The notes under the pieces are model-generated. The model worked only from the letters and a program-made list of their open reading frames with translations, was not told the DNA's origin and ran no database searches. Shown here piece after piece: positions 12,263-25,745 of a stretch of 64,000 nucleotides of DNA (the stretch's first letter is position 1; the number at the start of each line of letters is the position of its first letter). Location: NCBI RefSeq assembly GCF_004193775.1, contig NC_041019.1, positions 1,991,501 through 2,055,500 on the forward strand, read 5' to 3'. A program made the translations under genes and the position numbers. Source of the stretch: Glycine soja (taxonomy: Eukaryota; Streptophyta; Magnoliopsida; Fabales; Fabaceae).

Positions 12263-12475
12263 GAATGGCCTGAAGAAGTATATCCTCCTTATGCAAATGG
12301 GCCTGCATATATAATTTCTAGAGATATTGTTACTTTCATCCTATCTCAACACAAGGATACTAAATTTTTATCTAGACTAGATTTTACCTTGAAATATATA
12401 TTCTGATGGCAGCTGTTTAAATTTAAAATGGAAGATGTAAGCATGGGAATGTGGGTTGAGCGCTATAACAATACT
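12263..12475 (+). pseudogene. Relict of a GT31 beta-1,3-galactosyltransferase (AGP hydroxyproline GALT-like)
   Basis: Two short coding-like blocks. Block A (12263-12355) translates as EWPEEVYPPYANGPAYIISR followed by DIVTFILSQHK. Block B (from 12413, after an AG acceptor) reads LFKFK then MEDVSMGMWVERYNN. These match the adjacent catalytic-domain segments of plant GT31 galactosyltransferases that modify arabinogalactan proteins; EDVxxG is the family's acidic motif. Signs of decay: the donor after block A is AAG|GA instead of AAG|GT, the gap is only 57 bases and contains stops, TTTAAA appears duplicated in block B, and the family's following Cys-rich C-terminal segment is absent. No other exons of the family were found nearby. 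It looks like a captured or deleted gene fragment. Confidence 0.7.
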
Positions 12476-14104
12476 AATGACAACAGTAAAGTACTACAAA
12501 ATCAATTTGCAAGAAATAGAATAGAATTTTGTACCAATGTTTCCAAAAAGAGAGGGGATAAAAAGGAAATGAGATGATCAGATGAAGCATCATAAACTAC
12601 AGTAGTTCTTGACCACTTCCATTCGGCACTTGGGCATACTTCTTCTGGCTGAGGATTCAATTTTGTGGGTAAATTCCTTGCTTCATATCTGCTCTCCTTC
12701 CCAGGATCTCTATAAGGTCATTCACTTAGGTGGTGGTTCAATTGAACAAATATCCATGGCTCTTACTGTCATCAAATAGTATTTATAAATCTGTCCAGCC
12801 ACCAAAATAATGTTCCAGGTGTCAAAAACTATGCTCTAACCTTTTTATTCTATTTTTTATTTTGCATTTTGAAAAAACAGACTCTGTTTTGCTTTTTCGA
12901 AGCACGGGCATACCAATCTAGTTCTAAACAAACTGTCAACTGCAATATACAGTTTTTTATTATCAAAGTCTAGGGGAGGGGAAAGTACCTTATTTCATGG
13001 CTAAGGTATGCTTTGATGAGAGCTTATGACAATGAAAGTATAGTAGTAGAAATTGTACCCAATACTATGCTATCTTAAAAAGCTCAATCTTACTGAGTTA
13101 TTAGTTAGCACTGTTATTTACATTTGTGTATTAGGATTTAATTTTAAATAATGCTCATATCATTTGTACTTACTGCTTTGACTTAGTTACTCATTTGGCT
13201 TCTTTAATTTATATTAAGTGAATAAGTGAAATTTGATACTCTAAGTTCTTTGATTTGGTCATTAATTTTCTTTTATCTAAAACTCTTAAATTCTTATTTT
13301 TTATTCAAATATTTAGGAGGTTTTTTTTTTAAAAGTTTAGAGGCTAGAGATTTGATAAGAGTTGAAGGATTTCATAAGAAGTGACATTAGGATTTGAAAG
13401 AGGAGATTTTGAGATTTTTTTTAGGTGTGAGATAATGTAGAAAATGAGAGTTAGAGAATTTTAAGTAGATTGAATTTAGTAATTTTAAAAGGTAGATGGA
13501 TTTAACTGGTTTGAAAATAATATGAAGGATTAAAATTATAGTTAAATTAAGGGACTAAAATGAGGTCAAATTTTATCTTAGAGGTTATTTTTGGATTTTA
13601 AATTAGAGATTGTAGGTATTTTTTAATTTATTAGATCAGACACTAATTATATTCGATATGTGTAGTTATCACCTAAAAAAAAATTTACATACAAAATAAA
13701 TCCGATAGGAATTTTCTCCAAAATGAATGGTTTCTCCTCACATTGTAAAAAATTTACCCCTAAGATCTCATATTATCCTTACTTGCCTTTATCACATTCT
13801 AACTCTTCCCTTTTTCTCCCTCACACCTACCGTACATTTACTAACATAAGCCATAAAGTATTTTTGAAAGTACATCCTCAACGTTACTATTAACGAATAA
13901 GACCATTGAGAAACTATTAACGAATAAGAATATTGAGAAAGAAAAAAAAATCTTGGGTTTGAGACTAAGGGCTAAGGCCTATATCAATATCCAGGTAACA
14001 ACAAACATTAACAATTATTAGTTTTTATTCCTTGGAAAAGTTGTCCCGCTTTTCTGTAAATATATTGCATTTTTTATGTCATTTTGTATTTATTAAGAGT
14101 TTAA

Positions 14105-14235
14105 TAGGCATGTACACATCGTTAGTGTAAAGTTTTTATATTATGATATAACTTTTAGGATGATTATTATTAAATTAATAAATTTATTATATATAGTATT
14201 TTATGATTAAATAATTGTAAAAAAATTCAAATTGT
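14105..14235 (+). repeat. AT-rich dispersed repeat, copy A
   Basis: Contains GTACACATCGTTAGTGTAA, then TTTTAGGATGATTATTATTA and AAATTTATTATA. The same order of motifs recurs in diverged form near 26180-26330 and 28660-28800, suggesting an old MITE-like family. Ends not defined. Confidence 0.3.
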
Positions 14236-16528
14236 CAGTATGTATACTATTTTCTCTTATTTTGATGGTATAAGAGTTTGATAAAAGATTTTGTTGCAAG
14301 CAAGATAATGGATTAATGCCTAAATGGACATGCAGACGACAGGAAGTAGATAGAGAGAAGAAATCACATGTTTAAGTGAGACCAGAAATAAAACAGTAGA
14401 TTTCTATCCAATCTCAAATTCTAACGAAGGATAATTCAAGCATTGCACAAACTTCGTGGTTTTTTAGTGTTTTCTTTAGGCAAAAGAAGTGCATTAATAA
14501 ACGGTACCAGTGGTACCAAGAGTTACAAAAATGCGGAGACCTTGGTTATGGAATATTTATCACAAAAGATACAATAAATAGCAAATAACCAAAGTTGAGC
14601 CCTGAAAAAAAAAAAAACAAAGTTGAGCCCACCAAAGCATTTAAAAAATATAAGTAATTTTAAAGGGTGTATTTATTATTAATTTAAACTAAAATGCAAA
14701 TGTATTTAACTAACTCTAATTAAAAACAAATATATTCATTTTTTTATTATTTTGGAAGGCTTTCTTACTTTGGAGATGTTTTATGAGCTGGCGCAACCAT
14801 ACTTTCCTCATGCATTTATCATGACAATGTGACTTGTCTTGCTAAAGGATGCAACAAAATTGGTTTATAATCCCCACCTTTAGCTCTCATGCAAAATTGT
14901 TGAACAAATCACGTATTTATCAATTTTAAAATATTAACAATTTACTACCTAATTAAAAAACCTTGGGTGGAAAAATAAAATAACGTGAACACTAAATAAA
15001 ACAATTGAGAAACTCGTTAGAATGGGAGTTTAAGATCTTAAATTTTAACTTTGTTGACGCTAATGTATACCAATTAAAACAATTGAGAACATGATATTTT
15101 ATGCACCTACATAGATCAATAGTTAACTAACATTCTCTCCCACCGAATATTTTGGCACATTTCAAATCCTAGCCTGAAACTTGCTATACAGAGACATCAA
15201 AATGACAACTCATGGTTCTTACCTTTTTTTTCTTAATTTCAAGTTTCAACCTCCTCGAACACCATAATCCACGAATTCTTCAAAAAAAATATATTATAAA
15301 CTACTTAAAATGAGAGTTTTTATGGTGCTTCCAATAATTTAAGTATTTTGATATTGCTATTTTTTTAATCAATCAAATTAGATGTTGCCTTCTTATTAAT
15401 TAATTATTTTTTTTTGTTTTTTCAAGTTACTCCTTAATTATTACTTTTTAAAATATGATAAAAAAAATTACTTTAGAAGTCTAAACCCTATAATCTTTTT
15501 AGTTACTTTTAACACTTTTTTTAATTTAAAAAAAGTTATCTTCAAAGTTAATAAAAAGATTGTAGGATTCAAACTTCTAAAATTATCTTTAATCATATTT
15601 TTTAATTTAAAAAAGATTCAATTTAAAAATTTTGTAACAAAAAATGACATGTAATTTAATTGGTTAAAAAATTAACAATATCAAAACCCTCCAAAATAGG
15701 GGCACTATAGAAACTCTCATTAAAAAATTGTTTACTAAACAATACTAATTAATATAGTCAAACAAGCGAGTTTTTTTTTTTTTTTTTTATCCACCAGTTG
15801 TTAGTTTTTGACTTTTTATTAGTATGAGAATTTAAACTTATGACTTCTCTCTTTTCTTTTTTCACCACCAATCCAACCTTATAATTCTTTATCAAACAAG
15901 CTTTTAAAAATAATATGTATATTTATGAATCAAAAAATTACATTTTAGTTGAAACATTTATGATTTTTTGTGTAGTTATATGTCAAAGTCAACATGTGTA
16001 AGAATCTAAATCCATGTTTATTTTAATTTACTAAATAAATATTTTAAAAAATATTAAAAATATATTAAAAACAATTATTTATTTAAATAAAATTAAATCA
16101 TTCATTTATTTAAATTTTAAGAACTTTACCATGATAAAAACAATAATAATTGATTTATTAACTTTTTAGGAAAATGTTTTTTAGACGCCCCAAAGGTGTA
16201 GACATCATGAGAGAGATATGAAGAGAAGAGAGATAAATATTTATAAGATTGATAATAAAAATACTTTTAGTTTTATTGAAAACATAGAAAAAACCATAAA
16301 TACATTTTAGTTTTTAAAATTTAAAACAGCACCCGGTCTATAAATATGTTATAATTATCAACGAATCCTAAATCCTGAGGCAATAGGAAAAATAATAATA
16401 AAAATATTATTAGAATGTTTATAAATAATGGGTGTCTAAATATAAAATCTCAAACTTTTATTCATAGCAGTATAACTATAAGGGAAATACAGTTGATAAG
16501 GTGATGTCACGGATGATAGGGGAAGTTT

Positions 16529-16610
16529 GTGAGGCATTGTCCTAAATCATATGCTCGCAGTTTCCTCCCAATTTGGTGAGGCATCGTCCTAAATCATATG
16601 CACTTAGTTT
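16529..16610 (+). repeat. Two-copy tandem duplication, 35-bp core, period 47
   Basis: The core GTGAGGCATTGTCCTAAATC and its extension to 16563 recur at 16576-16610 with only a few substitutions (GCATTG versus GCATCG, GCTCGCAG versus GCACTTAG). The unit has higher GC than the surrounding DNA. Confidence 0.75.
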
Positions 16611-17825
16611 ACACTGCCGGATCACGTTCCTCTGTATTTATTTATTTTTTCTTTTAAAACCATCGAATTTTTTTTAGAATTTTTTAATTATGTTGTGAAT
16701 TGGTAATATTTGGTTATTAAAATATTTTAAATTATGAAAATCAATATTGTATTATTTTGATTTATGTTGATGATTTCCAATGGATTAGACTGCTCACTTA
16801 GAAAGTTAATTATAGTATTCGATACGGTATTTATACTATCATATAAATTTATTATTATAAAAGTTGTTTTTTTTTCGATCAGAAAATTATTATAAAAGTT
16901 GTTATCTCATTAGATGATTTATTTTGCATAATTATTGGGAAATCATATGTTATTAGGTAGGGAACAATTTTTTTCTTATTCGTTATTTCGTTTCATTAAA
17001 TCATTATATCGAGATTGTGAAAGTGAATTCAAACTTTTATTTAGACATACACATTATAGCATATTTCTTAATTAAATTATGAGATGAGAATATGTTCTAC
17101 CTTATATTGTGTCCAAAAAAAATGTTATACCGTATATATTATGTAACGAGACCCAAACTTTATTTTCTTAAATTTTAGTATTATTCCCTTGGGTTTATTT
17201 AACCCACTACCAAATATACTCCAAAAGGAAAGCGAACATGTTTTTAATTTCATTCTCTTAATTAAAATGGTAAAGACATGAAATCAAATCATGCCAATAA
17301 ATAAATAAGGTAACTAGAAATAATTTATCCCCTGATCGTGTTCATCCTAACCGAACTTGAATGAGTTAAAAATCAAAATAATAATCAAACACCTATAATT
17401 AAAAAATCTGCTCATTAAGTACCTGATTTGTAGATTAAATTAAGATAAGAGAGGGATTCTTTTTGGTATATGGAGGAAAGAAAAAAAAATCATCCTTGAA
17501 AATTGAAAATTTTAATATATTCTTTACTATTATTTTTTTAAAAGGTAACATATCACTTGTTTGACGACAATTTTGCGAGTTAAGCACAAATTAATTTATT
17601 TTTTAACATATTTACATATTAAAGAATTAAATTTAAAATTACTAGTTAAGTTGAAATAATTTTAATTTATCTAATTAATTCATGTGCTAAATGATATTTT
17701 TTATTATTGATTAATCCTTATAAAAACTAGAAAATCAATAATAGATATTTATTAAATGAAATTTTATTTTTCAATCTATAACAAACAAATACTTAATGTG
17801 TTTGAATTTTATCACGCTGTCAATT

Positions 17826-17831
17826 CACGTG
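17826..17831 (+). promoter_or_regulatory. G-box (CACGTG) upstream of the JOX gene
   Basis: Perfect CACGTG hexamer about 750 bases before the JOX start codon. G-boxes bind MYC2-type bHLH factors, which drive jasmonate-induced oxygenase genes in Arabidopsis. Function here is inferred from position and target class only. Confidence 0.4.
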
Positions 17832-18265
17832 CTTAACATGATGGTCTATGCCTCTATGGACCACTTCGTACGACAACAATAATAAGTTAATAACCGAGTC
17901 CCAAGGTGGTTATTGAATTTATTTTAAACTAAATAATAGTTTAAGTTATAATGTTTATACATTATAAGTTTTATACAAATATTTAATTATAAATAACTAT
18001 TTGAATTACTTTAGCATAATTATTTAAAAAAACAACAAATTTACTATAAAAAAATGAGTTGGTGATTAAATGTATAAAACTTTTTAAGTGTAAGTGTATA
18101 ACATTTTACTCATAATTTAAGGATAATATGGTCAAGTTGTCATAAAAAAACAAGAAGAAGAACACACCCCACAGGAAAATAATAAATAAACCCCACCGAA
18201 TTGTCTCGTGTCTTGGAATTAACTTGCACAGCATTCACACCCTTTTAAAATGCATAAGCTCCACG

Positions 18266-18500
18266 TTTTTATATAACGTCCATTTCACTTCCCTTGGCAG
18301 CACGGTCCCACCTCCTTTTCCCCGTTTAACTTCCACCATATCTCATCCCCACACTTTTCCTCTTCGTTCTTTGCCTCAAATTAAAATCCAACTCCTCTTT
18401 CAATTCGCACACACCCAACCCAACCCAACCCTTTAAATCAAAACCAAAAACTTGTTTCCATTTCATACTTCATTATATATGTATATATACATACATATAC
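18266..18500 (+). promoter_or_regulatory. JOX core promoter/5' UTR candidates
   Basis: Two TATA-like elements: TTTATATAAC near 18268-18277, followed by a long pyrimidine- and C-rich stretch that would suit a 5' UTR, and ATTATATATGTATATATAC near 18472-18491, which would leave a short leader of roughly 60-70 bases. I cannot decide between them from sequence. Confidence 0.3.
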
Positions 18501-18577
18501 ACGAATTGAAGCTAGCCTATCTAGTATATATCTTACCCTTAGACACAACAAATTCCACATAACAATTTCATCTAGCA

Positions 18578-21500
18578 ATGTTAAAAAACCAACCACAACC
18601 AGATTGGCCTGAGCCCATTGTCCGGGTTCAGTCCTTATCCGAAAACTGCATAGATTCAATCCCTGAAAGGTACATCAAGCCTTCTACTGATAGACCATCC
18701 ATAAGAAGTTCTAATTTTGATGATGCCAATATTCCAATCATCGACCTTGGTGGTCTGTTTGGTGCTGACCAACGTGTCTCAGACTCAATTCTTAGGCAAA
18801 TCTCAGAGGCTTGCAAAGAGTGGGGCTTCTTCCAAGTCACTAACCATGGTGTTAGCCCTGATTTGATGGACAAGGCTAGGGAAACTTGGCGTCAATTCTT
18901 TCACATGCCCATGGAGGTGAAGCAGCAATATGCCAACTCGCCAAAAACCTATGAAGGGTACGGAAGCAGACTTGGAATTGAGAAAGGTGCTATTCTTGAT
19001 TGGAGTGATTACTATTTTCTTCACTATCTTCCCTTGCCACTCAAGGACTATAACAAATGGCCTGCCTCGCCTCCCTCTTGCAGGTAATTAACTATTCATA
19101 TATGTTATATAAAATAGGACACAACTTACATACAACTTGTGTTAGTTGGTATTGTTTTCCAATTAGAATAAGAGTTTCATGTTAATGTTTCACCTAAGTA
19201 TATATGAGTTAAAAGATAATTAGCAAGTTATTAAGATGAAATCTCAATTCTAATTGGAGTTCTTTAATCAGAATAAGAATTTCATCTTAGTAGTTCATGT
19301 AATACATCGTATGAGTTAAAGGTTTAACTGGTTATTGAGATGGAATTTTAATATGAACTGTATTTTATTTATATTTGTATTAAAAATAACTATAATTTAT
19401 ACGTTTGAGATTTAGTTGTATTTAAGATTTTTCATTTTTTTTCTAAGCCTATAATTTGTGAGAAGCAAATTTATTTATTTTTCCCACAAACTCTTGTCAA
19501 ATAAGTTACACTCATTGAGTCATGACTTGTGTTTTATATATAATAATTAGTTGTATATTATTTTATCCAGGAAAGTGTTTGATGAGTATGGGAGAGAGTT
19601 AGTGAAGCTATGTGGGAGGTTGATGAAGGCTTTGTCAATAAACCTTGGATTAGATGAAAAAATTCTTCAAAATGGTTTTGGGGGAGAAGACATAGGGGCA
19701 TGTCTAAGAGTGAATTTTTACCCTAAATGTCCACGGCCAGAGTTGACGTTGGGTTTGTCATCACACTCAGACCCTGGAGGAATGACTATGTTGCTTCCAG
19801 ATGATCAAGTTCCTGGTCTTCAAGTTCGAAAATGTGATAATTGGATTACCGTGAAGCCTGCACGCCATGCTTTTATCGTCAATATCGGAGACCAAATTCA
19901 GGTGAATGATCTTTAATTTCTCTCACACTATTATCCCTATTCAGAAAATGTTTGGCCACGATTAAATTAGTCATCATATAAACAAAAAGTACACGTGGTG
20001 GGGACACGTGTGAAGTTCAATTGTTAGTTTTTTTTTTTTTTAAATTAAAAGTTCAATTGTTAGTTTAGTTTCTCCTCAAACAATTGACGAGTCGAAACGT
20101 GTCTTTTACAAATTAACAGTTAAGATATTTTCCCGCATATGTTTCTTTTTTCCTCATTTTTAAATTCGCACCGCCTACGTCAGAATGATGAAATTTAAAG
20201 TGAGAAAGTATAACAATTCACTCTCCTTTTATTAGTTAAAATTTATAAAAGAAAATTATGAAACATTTATTAAATAAAATGTGAGACACAACTATTTTTT
20301 AAAAAATTTCAACCAGACAGTATGTTTAAAAATTATGTTTTCATTTAAAATTAGTTAAGATTATCAATTATTTTAATTAAAACTAATGAAAAATATAATT
20401 ATTTTGTATTTTATTTTCATACTCAGGGTAAAGAATTTAGGTAATTAATCAGTTAAAATGATTTTATATGTTACTTTTGAATTAATTATTATAAACTTAG
20501 TTTATGATAATTGGATGATGCTTTTATTTAGTTGTACCAAAAAAAAGATGATGATTTTATTATATTCGAATTAGATTTTTATTTTATTACTTTACATATT
20601 TAATTATTTTGGATGAATCGAATTCCTCACAATAGTTTACCCTGGAATAAAACGGGTTAATAGTTGATTATTTTTCTTTCAAGTTTGGGACATGTATAAT
20701 ATAAAAGGTTTTCTTTCTAAAAAAATTATGCCCACTTACAAAAAGTGGATAAACATTTGACCGAAAAGGTTCAAGGATAGAGTCATAGCTTTGATGTGAA
20801 AAAGATTCCTTGACACTATCGAAAAATATATCAATATAGGCCATCGACAAAGCTATGGAGTATGTATATTGATTAGTTAGAGGTAGAGAAAAAGAAAAGA
20901 AACATGATATATAAAATAATAAAAAAAGTTAAAGTAATTATAAATCAAGGATTTGAAAAAATTAAAGTTATTTTTTACATGAAATATATTATTAAATAAA
21001 TCATCTTATACTAGCTAGGTATAGCTCAGTTGTACTTTTGTCATTGCTGTGCTTTTATTCATCCTTTCTGAACCGTGAAAATTCCACAGTAACTAATAAA
21101 GTGACCAATTATAACCTTACTATATGAAAGTAGAATAACTGCTCCCAATCATGTGCAACTAGCTTGCGTTTGTTTATTTATTTGACTGTTCAGGACCCAA
21201 TAGGCCAATATGTTCCTTATGAAATACTATTATTTCCACTCTGACTAAAACGGTGGAATATTTTAATTTGTAAGAATATATGAAACGCACAAGGACAATG
21301 CATTTCGTCTCACTACCTGACCTAAATAATAATAAAAAAAAGTCATCACACAAATCAACTGTCTGAAATGATTCTCAAATAAGAAAATGTCAGATATTTA
21401 GCATTAGTTGCTTATAAGAATTTCATATCAACATAATCAAGCAAAGTGCATATTGCTTGACAATTTTCCTTCTCATTGAAATTCAAGATTTATTTGCATA

Positions 21501-21827
21501 TATTTAGCTGCTTAATTATCAAGTCACAAAACTGTATTGGTTAACTAATTTGTTTGTTTTAATTATGTGTATGATTAGGTTCTAAGCAATGCAATTTACA
21601 AGAGTGTGGAGCACAGAGTGATAGTAAATTCAGATAAAGAGAGAGTTTCTCTGGCATTTTTCTACAACCCCAAAAGTGATATACCCATTGAGCCAATAAA
21701 AGAGCTGGTAACACCGGAAAAGCCCTCACTCTACCCAGCAATGACCTTCGATGAATACAGACTCTTCATTAGAATGAGAGGACCTCGAGGCAAATCTCAA
21801 GTTGAATCTTTAAAGTCTCCCAGATGA
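18578..21827 (+). CDS. JOX: 2-oxoglutarate/Fe(II)-dependent dioxygenase, jasmonate-induced oxygenase (JOX) type
   Basis: Exons 18578-19083, 19571-19901 and 21579-21827 with GT/AG introns of 487 and 1677 bases; phases close to 361 residues, normal for the family. The DIOX_N domain occupies roughly 45-165, with the hallmark WGFFQVTNHGV. The 2OG-Fe(II) oxygenase domain follows in exons 2-3. The iron ligands are His234 and Asp236 (SSHSDPGGMT) plus His291 (VEHRVIVNS), and the 2-oxoglutarate-binding Arg301-x-Ser303 is intact. The N-terminus WPEPIVRVQSLSE and C-terminus RGPRGKSQVESLKSPR are typical of the JOX/JAO subgroup. In Arabidopsis these enzymes hydroxylate jasmonic acid to 12-OH-JA, damping defence and growth-inhibition signalling. 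CACGTG boxes lie upstream and in intron 2. The dioxygenase call is certain. JOX specificity is inferred from close overall similarity; anthocyanidin synthase and LBO-type relatives are the alternatives. Confidence 0.88.
19161..19348 (+). repeat. Imperfect direct repeat in JOX intron 1
   Basis: A block of about 83 bases (19161-19242) beginning AATTAGAATAAGAGTTTCAT recurs from 19266 as AATCAGAATAAGAATTTCAT, again followed by ATGAGTTAAA and TTATTGAGATGGAATTTT. The offset is about 105 bases. It explains much of the intron's length. Confidence 0.6.
19992..20010 (+). promoter_or_regulatory. Paired G-boxes (CACGTG x2) in JOX intron 2
   Basis: Perfect CACGTG at 19992-19997 and 20005-20010, separated by seven bases (TGGGGAC hinge region), 91 bases into intron 2. 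Each also forms ACGT-core contexts used by bZIP and bHLH factors. In a jasmonate-catabolic gene these are plausible MYC2 sites; activity is inference. Confidence 0.45.
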
Positions 21828-24800
21828 TCAATTCTGCTCATAGGCTTTTATTGCTTGCATTCTATGTCCATTTCAAATAGTAAGTCACTATATATGACGT
21901 GTTTGGTTTCACGTCTTTACAGCGTGCGTGCGTGTTTAGTTTCACGTCTTGGATGTGATTTTTTTTACATCTTAGATGTTATTTTAAGAAGTTAATAGTT
22001 ATATATAGTTTTCATGTCTGAAATGTGATTCCTTACTTCTCAAGAGTTTACAAGCACGCTATACCTTATTGGTGTATAATTAATTGTAAATCTTGTAACT
22101 AGATCGGGATTTGTTTGCACATTGAGCCACAGAGTAAGGATATGTAAGAGAGATTGGATATATAGATATGATATTGTTTTGAAAAGCTGTTTTCTACTTT
22201 GCTCTGTAATGATGGCTAAATTTGATGGACAATAAAGATTCTTCCAAGGTGTGTAAATAAAACTAGGTTTTGTCCCCACTTCACAATCGATGATTGTGGT
22301 GATAATGAAGCACACCATAATTTTAAGAAGAGTGGATATATATCATCATATCTGGATTATTAAATATAGACACTGCTGTCTGCTTGATAAAGGCATATTT
22401 CATATTCATGGTATACTACACCTTCCGGTCCTTTTCTTTGCCAATTGTTTATTGCTAACCATAAAAAAATATTCCTTTCGAAATATTAGTTCATTTTTTT
22501 AAAAAACTATGAATATATTTGGTATATCACTCTAGTAATTTATAATTTGATTTGATCAAAATAAGCTTATTGACACAAACTTATTTTAATAACTTTTGGT
22601 TAATTTTCATAAGTTATTTCAATCATCTTATAACTTATAAGCGAGCAACTTTTTTTTATCCTTATTAAGTTACTTTTTTTTTCCAATTTAGAAACTATTT
22701 TGCCTACACTACCACTTTTAATGATGTCATGTTTTGTTTTGTTCTCATATTCACATAGCGATAACGTGCATCCTCAATAGCATTCGTGTTGGATCGTCAA
22801 TTGTCATTGTGGTGTCACCCTCCTTAACACACTTGATCTTTATGTTTAAGAAGAATATTATTAAAAATTAATTTAATGAACAAAATAAGTTTTTTAATTT
22901 ATTTTTTTGAAGAAGAAGGAAAATATCACAAGAAATAAAAAAACAAAACAACAACTATCCTCTATAATATAAAATCATCAAATCTTTATCGTTCTTTTAT
23001 AATATAAAAAATTTAAAATAATTTTTCTAATTATATATAATGTGTGTTGTATATTTATATAAATAAAATATATTTTATATTATTTTACATTTACCAATTA
23101 GTTTATCAATTAATTTAAACATTTTGAATCCAATAAATTATTTTCCTTAGTTTGTAACTTATAAGTTTTTTTAAACTATTTTGTAACTTTTTAACTTGCT
23201 TATGAGCTAGTTTTTCTAAACACATTATAAGTATAATATTACAATTTTTTAATCCTTATAATTTAGAAAATAATAACTTCACTTTTGCAATTAAATAAGT
23301 AAAAAGCTTTTAAATAAAAGTTATGATAATTAAATTAGTTTTTAAAAATTATAAATATCCAAAAAATGGTCTTAAAAGTAAATGAACAAAGGTTTAATTT
23401 TTACGTACTGTCAATTCAAAAAAAAAATATATATATATATGCTATTAATTTATTATCACTCTAAGTATGACTTTTAAAGTAGCTAGTTATTTCAAAAGCC
23501 AATAACCATAACCAATAATTAGATTATACGCTTTTTAACACTGTATATTTATTTAAATCAAATTCCGTTATAAATAAAATTCTAAAATAATATCATGTAT
23601 AACACTTTTTTTTCTAAGTTCATCTAAATACATCTGTAACCTACCCTTACAAAATGAAGTACAATTCTAAAATATTACGCTGCTTTCGTTTGCAATTCTA
23701 AAATAATATCACTCTAAATTTATTAAAGCAGCATAATATCATTATTTTAGATGCAGAATCACATGTACTTTCGTTTAGTTTTTTTACAATTTGTCTTTAC
23801 ATGTGACTTGTAATCTTGTTTGTTTTCTTTACTGTTTGAATATTTGTGTGGATACATTCGTTATTATCCTTAAACAATAATTAAAATATGACATGCATGC
23901 AACGAGAAGAAATTTAAGGACACGTCATACTAATTAAAAAATTTAATATAAAATAGACTTTTAAGTAAATTAATATATTAAATTAGACATGAAAAAAAAT
24001 TAGGGAAAAGAACCTATGACAAGTAACAAATAATAAGTAAGATTTAAGCCTTAATTTTTTAAAATAGGCTAAACTTATTTAAATAAAATCTCGTTTGACT
24101 CACGCTATTTTCATTATCCCTATTCTTATCCTTTGTTTAATAAAAGAGAAATAAATGGAAAGAAAAGAAATAAATGACAAATAAAAAGTTGAATGGTTTG
24201 ACAGAGATAAAATGAGGGGGATTGGAATAAAAAAGTTATGAGGTTCATTATTAATTCCTTATCAATTCATCACATATTTCTTTTCACCTATTTATCTATT
24301 TCCTATTTATTTATTTTCATTATTCCTAAACTAAATAACTTTGTTTCTATTCTACTTCTTATATATTTCTATTCACCTTTTTTAATTTCTAGTTATCATA
24401 TCTTGTACTTCTTTTAATTTTTCTTCCAACCAAACATATTTAGAAACTACTCTTGGGATAATCAGCAGTAGTGTTTTGAATGGAAACCCTTTCTGGTTTC
24501 CTCCTAACCTGTGGTTTTTTAGATAGAAACTATCTATAACTCTCCTCACCCCTTGAAATCTCTAGAAAAATCTATCAGTACGATTTTTCGTTTTATCTTT
24601 ATGTAGGATTTTTTTTCCTAATCTAATGTAATGATGTTTCTGTCATTTGCTTATCTGATTATATAATCTCCTTTTCCTTTGCAAACAGGTATTTCGTTTT
24701 TGCCACTGGCTGATTGATTGCAAGAACTTGTGTCCACCAAAATCAGTCTCATCTTTTTACAAAGAAAAATTAGACAATTAGTTGTGTTATTAGGGGCCTA

Positions 24801-25674
24801 CTCAAACTGCTGCAAAAAGCGCCAAGTTCTGAATTCAAACTTATATATGATACCACCGTAAGAAGAAAATTAACTTAGGTATAATTTAAATTTATTTTTT
24901 AGAGAAATTAACATGATTTTTTTATAAATTAATTTTTGCATAACTTAATATTAACTCAAGAAAAAGTTCTATTTTAAGTTTTTTTACAAATATTTATGAA
25001 GAGATTTATCTTTAAAAAAACTCTAAATAAATTAAACTAACTCCATTATAACCTGAAAATTAAAAATATAAACTATCCCAGCAAAGCATGTACAAGTCCT
25101 CATAGAAGAATTATCAGCATGATTTGAAGTGTCGCCATTTTTTTCATTTACATATATGATATTCTATCTTAATAATAGTAAGAGATAAACCAACAATCAT
25201 TATCATGCAGTGTAGTTTGACTTAATATTGTTTTATGTGTGATCCCTTGATAAACAAATGAATGCTGACATATTCATGTTGCCACTGAGCTTTATCTCGC
25301 ATTAAAACAAACGGTTTGAGTTGAATTTTCTAAAACACCGATAGCGTCCAAAGTTAGCATTATCAACTTTTCATTAAAATAAAAGTATACCTGTTCATTC
25401 TAAAATAGTTAGCGCTGTAAGTTATATATGTGGTTTAAAAGAATTATCAAATACTCTTAATTATCACGTGATTAATTGAAACTGTACATAAACTAATATA
25501 GAATGCTTTATTTTGATAAATTAAATGTCTCATGTTACGTACATGATAGGGCACTTTTCTTTGCGTATGTGAAATGTGAATTTGTCGAACTCTGATTGGC
25601 TGTTAGCATCACAATATAAAATATTCCCTAATAATGGTGGAAGCAGTTATTATGTGATGTGGTTAACCTTTCAT

Positions 25675-25678
<4 letters not shown>

Positions 25679-25739
<61 letters not shown>
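25679..25739. repeat. (AT)n microsatellite, about 30 units
   Basis: Uninterrupted AT dinucleotides for about 60 bases, preceded by CATTATT. Confidence 0.95.

Positions 25740-25745
<6 letters not shown>

Larger units (their letters stand above)
12476..17820. other. Long AT-rich intergenic region
   Basis: About 5.3 kb of very AT-rich sequence with homopolymer runs (for example T-rich 15771-15788), diverged repeats and no supported gene on either strand. A few short frames between 12560 and 12830 look slightly coding-like but were not recognised. Confidence 0.5.

Noticed and set aside
12560..12830. Minus- and plus-strand short coding-like peptides beside the GT31 relict
   Set aside because: Short, with several competing frames and no recognised family; may be a second captured fragment but cannot be supported.
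18578..21827. Possible hormone-gene cluster (JOX, SMXL, PAI, TBL)
   Set aside because: The genes belong to different pathways, are many kb apart and on different strands; chance proximity is the simplest reading.
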